Below, piece after piece: positions 1-11,436 of a stretch of 64,000 nucleotides of DNA (the stretch's first letter is position 1; every line of letters begins with the position of its first letter). This DNA comes from Ophioceras dolichostomum (Eukaryota > Ascomycota > Sordariomycetes > Magnaporthales > Ophioceraceae): positions 62,001 to 126,000 of the forward strand of contig PYST01000018.1 in assembly GCA_003049485.1 (NCBI GenBank), read 5' to 3'. Made by a program: the position numbers and the translations under genes. The notes beneath the pieces were generated by a model. The model made no database searches. It was not told the origin of the DNA and saw nothing but the letters and a program-made list of their open reading frames with translations.

Positions 1-1
1 T

Positions 2-1685
2 AGTGACGGCTGCGACGAAGCCACCGAGTCGGGCCTTTGCCAGATGAAAGCCCGTCTCTACTGCGCCGAGGAGAGCCACTCTCAAAAGTACTACATGTGC
101 AAGCGCCACTACGATTCGTCAGTCTTCAATATCACGAGCTCGGTGAGCGAGGGTCATCTCACCGCCAAGGAGATGTTTTTGAATCCGCGCTGCTACGCTT
201 GTCTGGAGTGTGCTGACACCATCCGCAGAGGACTGTACCACCACGCCATGGGCGTCGGTACTGGACGGGCTATCGTGGTGCGCGACTATCGAGTGGGATC
301 TCCGCTTCAGAAGGATCCGTACGCCGATTTCCAACCACAAGTACCAATAGATGTCTCGCAAGCACATAACTGGTACTCTGTCAGCTCCCACATCACTGCT
401 CCCTGGACGGAAAACCCCGGCTGTGGTGTGTTTCCTGTCGCCTAGGGCACCGGCTGTGGATGTCTTACGAGACTGGCGCGCCAGCCCCTATGCACGGCGC
501 ACCGGTACCAGCTGACGGAGGAGTGGTCGAACCAGGTCGACCTGGTCAGGGATCACATCCAAAAGGCAGCGAACAAGGCTCCATCCGATAGGACCCTGTC
601 ATGCAATTGCCGCAAGCACGATTCGGACCACTTCAGTGGCGTCTGGTTGTGCCTCGCGTGCATGCAGCTAGTCATCGCCTCGCCTAGCTACAATTCCGGG
701 CAAGTCGGGAAACAGACACCAGGCGAGGCGCCAGCCACCCCGCACATGCCGCGTCCCCCGCCGTGGTCATCGGCCATGCCGACGGCGCAGGCTTCGGGCG
801 ACAGCAACGACGACGACGACGAGGAAGACGATGAGGATGAAGCGATGACCGAGGCGACATCCGAGTCTAGGTCTGTCACACCTACACCGTCAAATCCGAA
901 TCCTCACCTGAAACACCGCCGCTCCAACACTCAGCCCGCGGACGCGCCCTCCAGCAGCAGCACGGCCGCCCCCTCCAACTCCGCCGACGACGGCGAGGAG
1001 GAAATGACAGACTCAGATCCCTCGTCAGAACACACAACTCCAACCCACCCATGGACGATTAGCTCGATCTCTGAGGACGGATATACAAGGAGCCATGCGC
1101 GCGCGTAGTCGACATGCGGCAGGGCGAGGATGCCACGATGACGGACCCGGACGCCGAAGAAACGCTTGCCGCCGCCGCCGCCGCCGTCCGGACCAGCTGC
1201 TACGTCGTCATCGTCCCAGATGGCGGCGCCATCGCCCCCGTCAGCATCGGCGGCGACGGGCGACGGTGGCGGAAGACACGGCGCAAGAGACGGCTGACGA
1301 TGATCTTGATTCGCTGTTCGGGGGCGAACTTCCCCCGGGCATCCTCTCCCCCTTCTCTGACGACCATGGTGCGGTTTCCGAGCCGAGCTCCCCAGGAGGG
1401 GGCAAGGGACAACAACAAGACAATGATGACCTTGTGACTCGCTTTTTTTTCTTTTTTAGGGAGCCGCCAGAGGGAGATGTTGACGAGTGGGAGACCGACG
1501 AGGAGGACAATGATGACGAGGGCGATGATGTAGAAGTTGCTAGTGGTAGTGGGACGGAGAATGAGGTGCCCGAGACGCCTTCGGGCTGTTACCAAGATAT
1601 CGAAGCGCTTGAGTCCCAAATTCACGATACTGAATATGACACCGATGAGGAGGACACATCGAGTGTGGAGAGTGTGGAGTCTTAG
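2..1685 (+). CDS. Partial unknown Cys/His-rich protein with acidic low-complexity tail (5' end off window, possibly disrupted)
   Basis: The reading frame is open from the left edge (position 2) to 1108, except for one TAG at 443-445. It begins with a Cys/His-rich part (GLCQMKARLYC, YYMCKRHY, RCYACLECADTI, then CNCRKHDSDHFSGVWLCLAC after the stop), which looks like paired zinc-binding knuckles. From about 730 it becomes Pro/Ser-rich and then acidic (DDDDEEDDEDE). After 1108 coding-like sequence continues in other frames: TPKKRLPPPPPPSGPAATSS in the same frame from about 1142, and DDDLDSLFGGELPP through DEWETDEEDNDDEGD in a third frame, ending at 1685. Introns or frameshifts must therefore lie between 1100 and 1460. 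A 105-nt GT-AG segment (341-445) would remove the TAG in frame, but its donor GTACCA is weak. The family is not recognised. The coding character is convincing; the exon structure is not settled. Confidence 0.45.
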
Positions 1686-1771
1686 TCCCGACTCTCGTCT
1701 GACTCCTTTCTCATCCCTGGCCTAGGGACGGACAATATTAAACCAGGCATCTTGCACAGCTCGTAATGTTT

Positions 1772-1777
1772 AATAAA
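1772..1777 (+). terminator. Poly(A)-signal-like AATAAA
   Basis: AATAAA lies in an A/T-rich stretch 87 bases after the TAG that ends the preceding acidic frame, followed by a CT-rich run. The next coding exon starts at 1854. This supports a gene boundary here, but fungal poly(A) signals are loose and a single hexamer is weak evidence. Confidence 0.3.
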
Positions 1778-1853
1778 CTTTCCTTTTCTCTCTCTTTCTC
1801 TCTCTTTCTGCCCAAGTTGCCACTGAAACTCCCTCGGGACATATAGCCTTAAC

Positions 1854-2789
1854 ATGCCAAACACAGATGGTAGCCTCTCGAACACCGCCCTGCTCTGTTC
1901 ACCTCGGTGGTCCATGAGAGAAGACTTTGACGCTATCTCCAACCTCCTCACTCATGAAGAGAGACCGGCCGCAGACAGAATGCCAGACGATGCCACCATC
2001 ACTAGTCCTTCAGCCAGCCTGATGCCTTCTATCTTTATCTGCCCAGTCGAACAGTTCATGGCAACCTGGAATCAACCGTTCGGATTTTCTCATGGCAGCC
2101 TGACCGGCTCGTCCCGTTCGAACGCCCACGTCCAGCTACCAGAAAACTCCATAGTAAGCACCTCTTACATGTTTCCATCAGTCTTCCACCCGTAGAGCCC
2201 AAAGCTGATGACACATTTTGCAGGTTAGATCCGCTGCGAGCCTCATCCAGAGTCCTTTCTGGCTAGGTACCCGGTGGGCAGTGCATCTTCCCCTTCGAGC
2301 TTCCAACCTCGCATTGGCCAGTACCACGAAGCCGTTTCGGGTAAGTTCCTCTCTCTCTCGATCTTGCTGCCTTCGCCTGGCGTGTTCTGAATCCCGTTCT
2401 TCGTCTGAAACCTTCCCTCCAACCGCTTCTCAGAACTGGAGGACGGTGATGGCCGCTCCGTTGGCAGTCCCCCGAGTTCCTATATGTCGGCTAACCCATC
2501 TGTGGATATGACTACGCAGAACACAGACTGTCTTGAACAAGGCGTCTCCGGGACTTCTGCCGGCCAGCAGGGTAAGTTTTACGCTATCTGTTTTCCTGCA
2601 AGGTCCCGAAACTGACTGGCCTGCTTTCATTCTTCCCTCACGGCTCGACACCCCTCCTCCGCTTGTTGAACACTAGTCTCCTCAGGGTCGCCGTTTCGCC
2701 AAGCATCTCGTGTGGGCTCGGACACTTCGCTCTGCATTGATCAGCCCGACGCGAGAACCGAGGATGACGAGACACAGACAGGAATCTGA
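1854..2789 (+). CDS. Unknown small Ser/Pro-rich protein, four exons
   Basis: Four exons join in frame: 1854-2153, 2229-2340, 2434-2571 and 2677-2789, giving 220 residues. Donors are GTAAGC, GTAAGT and GTAAGT; acceptors are GTTAG (just after TTTTGCAG), TTCTCAG and AACACTAG. The downstream exons read as normal protein (ARYPVGSASSPSSFQPRIG; DGRSVGSPPSSYMSANPS; SDTSLCIDQPDARTEDDETQ). No domain, signal peptide or membrane segment is visible; the sequence is Ser/Thr/Asp-rich and probably disordered. For exon 2 the first AG (2222-2223) would give a less protein-like frame, so the AG five bases further on was preferred. Exon 4 could also start at 2686 without changing frame. The product is not recognised. 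It may belong to the same decaying locus as the coding-like pieces further right. Confidence 0.5.
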
Positions 2790-4599
2790 GGAGTACACTC
2801 ACGTCACCCGGGCGGATTTCTATTATCGATGTTGTCTTAGTCAGGTCCTGTTATGGACTGTGGTCTTCGCGACACCGGTCTCCCTCCTGCCGCGTCAGAC
2901 CAAGCCGCGGCCCGCGGCCGGTCTGGCTGCCGAGCTGGCTCGGTTATCAGATGGAGAGCTTGCATGTTCAAACATAGTCGATCTCGTCCCTTCCACAAGT
3001 CCTGCAGCTCAGTAGCCCATCTCGTTGCGTCATCTTGGTTGTACAGGATGGATTCCTTTCCGGTGTTCTCTCGATCGGGTTCGCAGAGCTTGCTCCTGGT
3101 AGCCTGTTGCCGGGCGAGTGCCACGTGTGAGCGACGTTTCACTCAGTATCACCAGCATCAATAACTTTGCCTGATCTCGAAAGACTCGTGCTCCGGCTGT
3201 GGTGATGGATCGAGCCTGCTCTCAGGGGACGGAACCGCCCTGCCGTTGGTCAACACCTCAGAACGCGAGATGATCATCGGGTCCCTTCTTGTCATGTTCA
3301 CAAACCCGCCACGCACGCATGCCTGGAGTCACAGAGTCATTCTAACTTCGATGATCCCTACGACGTCGGTCTTTTCGAGGTCCACGCATACCAGGTTTTT
3401 CTCAGCCCGTGCTCCAGAAGGTTCCCGATGTGCCGTTGGGCATTGTCGACGCTACCTCTGGCTGAGTAGGATGAGGCTAGGCCCGCATACTGCTCGTCGT
3501 GATGTCTCGTCCTCACATCAACAGCGTCCTAGGTCGTGCAACCACACACGGCGCCACCATGAAGGTGACCGAGACAGTTTGGAAAATCGCCTATCAGGTC
3601 GTAGAGACCATGGCCAGCCGCACGGTTCATGCGCACAGCCCCTGAACTTAGACAAAGTGACCTACACACCGAGCACACCGGGCACGTCAGACGCGAGACA
3701 TCACGGGGGTCACTGGGGCAAGCGTTATGGAGAAGCTCCATATTACTACCATTATATTCTCCCCAAGAAGTGGCACCTCAACGTGCGACAGTACAAAAAT
3801 CAAAATCACCCAAGCTTGTTTTGGGTCTCGATCATCACTCCCCCTTAATGAGAGACAATCCTGAGCAAGTCACCACCAGCCCCCAGATCTCAGCTCGCCT
3901 CAAAAACAAGACATCTCCCATACATGACATCTTAGATGTGAATTTCATTCACTCGTACGCTCATCCACTCATCCGCTCATCCACCATTCTGACTCCTCCA
4001 GCTAGGCCTCGTGCCAGGAGCAAATCGCAGCAGTGCAGGAACCCTCGTCCCCAATCAGTCAAGTCAGTCATTGACATGACAAGACGTGATAAAACGCATA
4101 TGGCATCGAAAATATCCATAACATGCGTACGCGTATGTGAAAATAGCTATTATGTTTTATCCAAAAGGAGTGACGAAGAAGTAGAAGTTTTTGGGGTGAA
4201 GGGTATCATAAGAAAAAAAAGAATCAAAACGCAAAAACCCAAGATTTCCCAAGCACGTATATGTCCATATATGTGCAGCATCCTAGCCAAAAAAAACCCA
4301 TCCCCAAAAAATAAAATACCCCGATATATAATGTGTTAAAATTGCCCCCCAGTTCCAAATGCAGCCATGTAGATGCAGATGTATAATATTAAGGAGTGTA
4401 TGTCGTCAAGTTCATGAAGGATCGTGAGAGGGGCGGGTATTCTGATAAAGGAATGACAGAATTATTGAAGAAAGTTGGGCATCAAGTCATTTCCAAAAAA
4501 TAGAAAGTGTAAGGTAGTAGACATTACGCTTTTTAAAAAGGAGTGTGACGAAGGATTGGGAATTAAAAACAAAAATCCCCGGAGCTTGCAGCTTCATGT
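2790..4599. other. Region without a confirmed intact gene
   Basis: The first part (2790-3645) holds the coding-like fragments annotated separately, plus a piece near 3000-3130 reading SRCVILVVQDGFLSGVLSIG. From about 3850 to 4600 the sequence becomes A/T-rich with A-runs and no coding character. The last part presumably includes the 3' UTR of the minus-strand mucin-like gene that ends at 4600. Confidence 0.4.
3260..3645 (+). pseudogene. Coding-like fragments broken by stops and frame changes
   Basis: Between about 3260 and 3417 one frame reads as protein (CLESQSHSNFDDPYDVGLF, then EVHAYQ). A second frame then continues with VPDVPLGIVDATSG from 3421, meets TGA, TGA and TAG within 18 bases, and resumes in the same frame as ARILLVVMSRPHINSVLGRA and VTETVWKIAYQVVETMASRT up to TGA at 3643-3645. 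The interruptions (about 18-23 bases) are too short for normal introns. A decayed or frameshifted gene is the simplest reading. The original function is not recognisable. Confidence 0.3.
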
Positions 4600-7500
4600 T
4601 CAAAGGACGAGCATGAACGCCGCGAGGATGGAGATGAAGAGTGCCGAGGCTGCGGCGGGTTGGTGGCTATTGATCGCCCCGGCGGTGGGAACGGTGACGG
4701 GCGGGCTCGTGGATGAGCCGCCTGAACCACGTGTGGTGGAGGAAGAGGAGCCGCCTCCGCCACCGCCACCGCCACCGCCACCGCCGGTTGCGGTAGACGT
4801 GGGCGAGGTCGCGGCGCCGTCGCCGCCTCCGGACGTTGATCCACCGCTGGTCGGCGACGAGGTAGGAGACGTCGTTTCCTCGGTGCCTGTACCAGTACCG
4901 GTGTCGGTGCTAGTGGGACTCGTCTCCGGCGTAGTGGATGTGGTAGGAGGAGTCGTCGAGGGAGTGGTGAGGATCTCGGGCGAGCTGGTGGAGCCGGGGT
5001 TGCCCTGCGTCCCGGAGCTGACGGAAGGGGTGGTGGTGACCTGCGGCTGGCCGCCGGTGGTGGTTCCGCCCGTGGGCGTGACCCCTCCGGTCGAGTTGCA
5101 GAAGGTGATGAACTGCTCGAACTCGGGCTCGAGGTACGCGCGCACGTCGACCTGGACGCCGCCCTGGTTGGCCGTGATGCAGTCGAAGCAGGCGCCGAGG
5201 TAGCCCATGAAGGCCGAGGTCGGCAGGCAGAGCGCCTGCACCTTGCCGTAGCGCTGGACCTCGAGGTACGCCTTGTTGCAGTCGTCGTAGCAGACGGCGG
5301 GGGTGATGGTCTGGTCTCGCTTGCGAAGGGCGTGGCTCAGCACGCGCTTCTCCCTGACGTAGTGGTGGCCACCGCTATGGTGGTCGTCGTCATCGTCATG
5401 GTGAGACTTGGTCTTGGTCTTGGTCTTGGTCTTCTTGGTGGAGGTCGACGTGGAGGTCTCCCAGGGCGGGTAGTGGGTGAGCGAGGCTTGCGAGGCCCAG
5501 ACGCCGGTCGTGATGGTGCGGGTGTGGCCGTCGACCACCTCAATGATGACCTCCTTCTCGAAGATGCCGTAGCTCAGGCCGAAGGCCCGCGGGTCGAGGT
5601 TGAAGTAGTTCTCGGGGGCCGGGTAGTAGTCCGTCTCGCCCTCGGCCCACGACACGTACTTGACGGGCTTCGCCTTGACGCAGTACTTCTGCGGGCACAC
5701 GAAGTCCTTGTCGGGACCGTCGGCCCAGATGTCGCATCCGGACTGCTTGGGAGGGTTGCAGATGAAGCCGGGCTTGCAGCCCCATGTGAGATCCGAGGTC
5801 GGCGCGAGAGGCGCGGTGGAGCCGGTGGGCACGGGGCAGACCGAGGCCGTGGAGACGGTCGTGGTGATGGTCAGCGTGGCGGGAGGCAGAGTGACTGTGG
5901 ACGCGGGAAGAGTGATCAGGATCGTGGAGCCGGCGCTTGTGGTGGTCACGGTCGAGGGCGGGACAATGGAGATCGATGTCGCGGTGGTTGTAACGGGGAA
6001 CGACGTGGTAAAGGTGTTGGTCAGGGTCAGCAGGCTGGTCGAGAACGACGTGGTGGTAGTTGTGTGATCCGAGATAACCGTCACCGGGAAGCTAGTCGTT
6101 GTGGTAGTTGTCGAGATAATAGTGGTCGAAATGTAGCTCGTCGTAGTCGTTGTGGAGTGGCTGGTGGTGCTGGTGGTTGTTGTCGTTGGCTGCGTCGTAG
6201 TCGTTGTGCTGAGACTGGTAGTTGTTGTCGTCGTAGTGGTAGGCGTCGTGGTCGTCTGCAGAGGCATCTATTAGCATCAGAGGAGCAAGAAAAGCAAAGC
6301 ACGGAGAGAGCTATACCGTTGTGGTTGTCGTCGGCGTTGTCGTTGTCGTTGTCGTGGTGGTAGGCTTCGTAGTGGTCTAAAGAGGCATTTATTAGCATCA
6401 GGGAAGCAAGCAGCGCAAGCCACAGAGGCGGAGGAATCGTACTGTTGTAGTCGTGGTCGTCGTCGGCTTGGTCGTCGTGGTGGTAGAAGTTGACTTTGTG
6501 GTTGTTGTCTGTGGGTAAAAAATGATTTATCAGTTCTAGTTATTCACGGGAGAAGGGAGGCGGAGAAGATGGCCGAAGAGTGAGGTCGGCGAAGTGAATA
6601 CTCGGCCTGGGGATCATTACATACCGTAGTAGTCGTAGACGACTTGGTCTTGGTTTGAGAAAAAAAAAGGGGGGGGGGGGGGGNNNNNNNNGGGGGGGGG
6701 GGGGGGGGGCGTTAGTTTCATATATTGGGGGCCGAAGAGGCAGATCATGATATGACCGCAGAGCAACAGCGCCAGAATAGCTCAAGGGACAGCACGTACC
6801 GTAGTGGTGGTCTTAGACTTCGTGGTCGTGGTAGTCGAGCTCGTTGTGGTCGTCTGAAATAGCACTTTGTTAGCATGGCCGGAGAGAACTTGATGGGCAA
6901 GGGACGGGGCCTGGCAATGGCAGCAGGCTACGTACGGTTGTGGTTGGCTTCGTTGTTGTCGTTGTGGTCGGCTTCGTTGTCGTCGTTGTTGTTGAAGTCG
7001 TTGTGGTTGTGGGCGTGGTAGTCGTAGTAGTTGTGGTTGTGGGAGTCGTAGTCGTAGTTGTAGTTGTTGTAGGCGTAGTGGTGGTTGTCGTCGTGGTGGT
7101 GCTTGTTGTGGAAGTGGAGTGGCTGGTGGTCGTGGACGCGGACGTGGTGGTGGTAGTGTACGTGACCGTGAGGGTTGTTGTGGAAAAGACGCACTTCTCC
7201 TCATTGGTGCGGCGGATGACCGCGCGGCCGTAGATGTACGTCGTCGTCGGCACTGGGACGAAAGAGCACTTGCTGACGGTCTGTATTCATAGGCAAAATG
7301 GTGAGCTCCCGCGCCATGCCAGTTCCTTACGGGGCGGCGCAGGGTTCTTGGTGCACATACCTGGGTAATGATCGATGTCGTGGTCGTGGTCGTCGGGACA
7401 GTAGCGCTACGTCAGGTCAGCAAAGACTCGATGAATTCGGGGTACAACCGTTCCAGAGCAGAGTCCAGAGCAGAGGTCGCATGAGGCCGAAAAGAGGTTC

Positions 7501-8047
7501 GGTTCCGTTCGGTTCTGCCTGGCACTTAGGGGCTTCCTGGGACTCTCAGGGAGGCAGGGGGTGCGCATAGAGCATCACTTACAAACTCTCAGTCGTCGTC
7601 GTGACGGTGGCGGTCTTAGAGTCGGTTGTAGTTTCCGTGGCATACACAGTCACACTATAGCAGTTCCGTTAGCCTCAGAGCCCGCCATCATTCGGCCTGG
7701 TGCATGAGCAAGCTAGATAGCTTTCTTTGCGCTGCAACTTACTAGCTCGTGTACGTCTGGGAGACGGTGGTTGCATAGACGGTCACCGTCTTGGTGCAGT
7801 CATTATGTTTGTCGCAACCGCCAGTATAGTCGATGTAGTCCTTGCAGTTGGGGCTCTGCTCGAAGCAGTAGTCGAAACACTTGTAGCCCCATTGCCTCTG
7901 GCAGTGAGTGTTTGTGCTAACGGTGTTCTCGGTAGCGACCTCGACTGTCTCGTTCCGCTTTGGGTAGAGCTGGTCTTCCGCGTTGGCCCCCAGCAGCGGG
8001 GCGAGCGCCAGGGCTGCGATGGCCCAGAGCTTGCGTGAGCGCACCAT
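4600..8047 (-). CDS. Secreted GPI-anchored Thr-rich mucin-like cell-surface protein, nine exons
   Basis: Nine exons join in frame: 7743-8047, 7583-7654, 7361-7406, 6936-7280, 6800-6853, 6625-6648, 6443-6508, 6317-6376 and 4600-6255, giving 875 residues. Residues 1 to about 23 are a signal peptide (RKLWAIAALALAPLLGANA). A Cys-rich module follows (HCQRQWGYKCFDYCFEQ, CDKHNDC), then a long Thr region (TTTTTTTTP blocks, KPTTTT) typical of O-mannosylated stalks. The last exon carries a second Cys-rich region (WGCKPGFICNPPKQSGCDIW, FVCPQKYC), a KTKTKTKTK/HHDDDDDHH stretch, dibasic Kex2-like sites (EKR, RKR), a third Cys cluster (VCYDDC, CLPTS, GACFDC), a Ser/Thr/Gly tail and a hydrophobic C-terminus (ALFISILAAFMLVL) fitting a GPI signal. 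Exons 4 to 9 meet only at phase-0 junctions, so exons 5 to 8 are each a whole number of codons. Function is inferred as a wall or surface glycoprotein; no enzyme motif is seen. Confidence 0.8.
6649..6799 (-). other. Mucin-gene intron 5 containing poly(C) tract with an 8-base gap
   Basis: On the minus strand the intron starts GTACGT at 6799, has an ACTAAC branch-like motif at 6711-6716, then a poly(C) run (G on the plus strand, 6669-6709, with N at 6684-6691), eight T and an AG before exon 6. The homopolymer thus occupies the position of the polypyrimidine tract. The N run shows the true length is unknown. Confidence 0.65.
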
Positions 8048-8719
8048 TTTGGCTTGGTGTAAGTGGTGCTCCTCACGGCTGCATGCGCAGGTACCCGTTT
8101 ACAAAGAACGAGAGCAACCTGGCAGAAAAAAAGATGAAAATTCCCGCTTGAGTGTCACGGAATATCCCACCGTGATCACCTACAATAGAACGAATGTATG
8201 AGGAAAACGAATGGACCTTCAAGCAGCGAGTGGGTGTGAGCGAACGAACGGTGTGTGAGCGACTAGGTGGGAGAAGGAGAGAGAAGTGAGATCGAGGGAT
8301 GGCAGTGAGGTGTGTACCTGGCGATCATATGTAAAATCAGGGCTGCACCACCTGCAATACACCGCAACACGAAGCTGGGCTGGGCTGGTTGGGTTGCTGG
8401 TCGCCTTTGGGGGTGCTAGATGACTGCGTGTAAGACAGCAGCTCCGACCAAGCTAGGCTAGGCAAGACGTGGTGGATGTGCAATGGATCGGCCAATGACG
8501 GGCGTTCCGCTCCCACGGACTCAACTCTGTCGGCAGCTTTTCTTTCAGCAGAGGCTTCCTAGCGAGGCCACTGCCGATCGAAAACTAGCACAGCCCTCTC
8601 TGCGATTTAGATGTGCGTGGAGTGACTGATTCGAACTGCGAACTGCGGACAGCGTGTGTTCGAACACGGTCAGGCGAGGCAGCTGGACTGGACTCAAAGG
8701 CCAGGCGTGGACTCGTCTG

Positions 8720-8752
<33 letters not shown>

Positions 8753-11436
8753 TAGCTACAATACTAGCGACCGACTACGGCGAGCTTCTCACAGGAAGGG
8801 AGGGGAGGCAAGCGAAAAGGGAACAGAAGCCCGTGGACAAGCTTGGGCAGAGCAGGGAAAACAACGGATTATCAACAAACAGCTACCAAGCAGCTGCTTC
8901 CCTGTCCTGTCCCCTGCTGGAGCCCGCCCGGCTTTGCCTGCCTTTCTGCGAGTCTGCCTACAGTACCGCAAGATGCGGCATGCATGCACATACTGGAGAT
9001 ACACACATAATGGGCATGGGTGGGCAGGCATTGGCCCTGGTCGAGGTGACGGCGGGGGAGCTCGGAACGTGCAGCTATTCAATTTTTTGAGCGGCTCCAG
9101 AGGTTGGGTTGCCGGGGTCCCTCGATGGAGCTTTCCAGAATGGGGAGGTACGAGGTATCTCGTACCCTACGGAACGGAGAGGGAGGGATTGAGGAGGTCA
9201 GGAGCAGGGCGACAGGCAGGACCGACAAGGCAAGGAAGGACAGGCATGGTGTCATCCATCCAATCCATACAAACACCCTTGTTTACTGGACCCTGTCGAT
9301 GTGACCCCCGGCGCCGGACGACGCCATGCCACGTCTCTCTCTGCTCGACGAGGATGGGAGAGACGGAACAGGGACAATAAACGACAGAAATAGAGATGAA
9401 AACCGCGCTACCATTCTCCCGCCCACGCACCACCTGCTCTCATGCTGATGGACGACCTCTGCCTGATCTGGCTCTCGTCAACTGTGACTGGCCTCTCGGC
9501 AATACGGGCTGAGGGCTCAGCGAACTCACCAGTTGCTTGTGACTCGTCCACATTGTGGCTGGATGACACAACTCCGAGCAATCAAGGGCTGGCTGAAAAA
9601 GTTCTTTCTCGGTATCGCTAGCGTGGAGGGGGCTTGGCTGCTTCACAAGGCAGTTCTGAGCAGTGCTAGCACAACTTTGGGGCCTCCCAGGTCTTCAGTA
9701 CCGGGGCTAATTCAGGGAGAGAAACAGGCATCGCTTGGATAGAACATTGCGTGTTATGTATGTAAGCTTAATTTACACGGGCATTTGTGCAAGTTGGATG
9801 GATAGAGGGGGAATGGAACGGTCGTTCCTGCAGGGCGGGCGAGGCGAGATGATGATGGAGGGGAATTGGCGAGCAAAAAAAGGGCCATCATGCCAACAGC
9901 AAGGGATAACAGCAGAGGGGAGATGAACAAAGCTCGATATTTTTTCTTTTCTTTCTCTCTGCCAGGTCCCTGCTTCCCGGACCCCGCGGCGAAGGGAAAA
10001 GGAAAACAAATCGACAGGGAAAAAAAACCGAGAAAGAAGCTTCCCTCCCATAGATCGTTTTGCGGGCTTCCAAGGTGGGGAAACGGGTGTGGGACAGCGG
10101 CACGGCCGTGCTCGAAGAGAGGGGCTGGCCGGATTGGTGAATGCAGGCCCGGTCTTGGCGCACACTTGGTGGGGGAGAGAGACGAGAGGCGGAACAGGGT
10201 TGGGTGGGTGGTGTCACTGGCGGGCGAACGAGAGTGTGCGAGTGAAGAAAGAGGCAGCACCAGCAGCAGGAGCAGCTGTCCCTCATCGTGTTCTTCGTTG
10301 TCAACCGGTCCATGAGTGGCCGGAGAAAGCCACAGTTGCAGGGGTTCGCTCGTGATGGGTGTCCAAGAGGGTCGCACTGCGGACTGTATTGGGCCAAGTG
10401 AGGTTGTCTTGCTTGCATGATGGCCAGGTCGGTCTATCGGCCTGTAGTCGTGGATTGTGATAGGAGGCAGTCGTCGTCCTCGACATCGCTGTTTAGCACG
10501 GTACAGAATACGGAAGTAAGCCGATCCTGCCTGACTGATCACTGGGGGAGCAACTGACAGAACTGGAACCGGTCCGGCCACAGGAGCATTCTGGGATCAT
10601 TTCCCTCCCACTTCCCTTCTTTTTCCGTCCTCTTTTTCGGCCGCGACGAGGCGACATCTTCTCCGGAAGGAGGGAGGAGTCAGCCCGCGAGGTGGTATCC
10701 TGGTAGATTAGGAGCCCACTGGACCTCGAAATATTGGAATTCCCCGGTGGCGACAGTTCGGTGGATGCCGGATCGACTGTGGCGCCGAGGGAAGAAAAAA
10801 AGACGCTGGCACATTGGTGGGAGATGGTACCTCCTTCACAGGCTCACAGGGGGTACCCCAGAGCTCTCTGAAGACGGGAGGGGAGGGTAAGGCTGGCTGG
10901 CTGGCTGGCTGGCCAGCGGGACAGACAGCAGAGAGTATAGTGAGGGGTTTTCTTCTCCTCGGTTCTCAGCCACACCCAATCCAAAGCGGTGTGCTGGCCA
11001 CCTTCTTAGTCCGGATGAACCACGTGCGCTCGCCTTCGTCCTTTGTCCGGCGGCTGACAAGCTTGACAACGCCCATGATTGCTGTGAGAGGTCGGAACAG
11101 ACGGCAGGTTCAGGTACGAGGTGCCTGTCATCGTCTCTGCCTGCTCGCACGAAAATCTCACCTTTCGTGGGTTATTGGATTATTATTATGGGAGGCCTTC
11201 GGACGAATTTTTGTTTTGTTACCGCATCTGGCAGCCCAAATCCCTTCGCGTCGGCGCTTTTTGGCGAGAGTGATGATGATGCGAGAGAAAGATGCCCATC
11301 TCCTTCTGCTTTGTCAGTGTTGACCGACGGACTGTATGCTGCCTGTTCATGAGTGAGATCTATTTCCAGTTAAAAATCAGTTGGCATGTCATGTCACGGG
11401 CCACTTTCGCCAGGCTAGCATGTCGATCGACCAGGG
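8048..11436. other. Gene-poor region, left part
   Basis: No open frame here shows convincing protein character, despite several frames of 100 to 275 codons that are low-complexity or Arg/Ser/Pro-rich on both strands. The 5' end presumably holds the promoter of the mucin-like gene, which starts at 8047. A short GTGAGA tandem repeat lies at about 8721-8753. Confidence 0.45.

Noticed and set aside
2154..2223. 70-bp form of the first intron of the 1854-2789 gene (acceptor TTTTGCAG)
   Set aside because: It leads to a frame that does not connect with the next exon; the AG five bases downstream gives a frame that runs through all later exons.
5332..6363. 343-codon plus-strand frame opposite the mucin-like gene
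   Set aside because: It is Gly/Arg/Val repeat sequence made by the complement of Thr codons; the minus strand has a signal peptide, Cys modules, a GPI signal and consistent introns.
9754..10581. 275-codon minus-strand frame in the gene-poor block
   Set aside because: Pro/Ser/Arg-rich with no domain and no family resemblance; overlapping frames on both strands are equally open.
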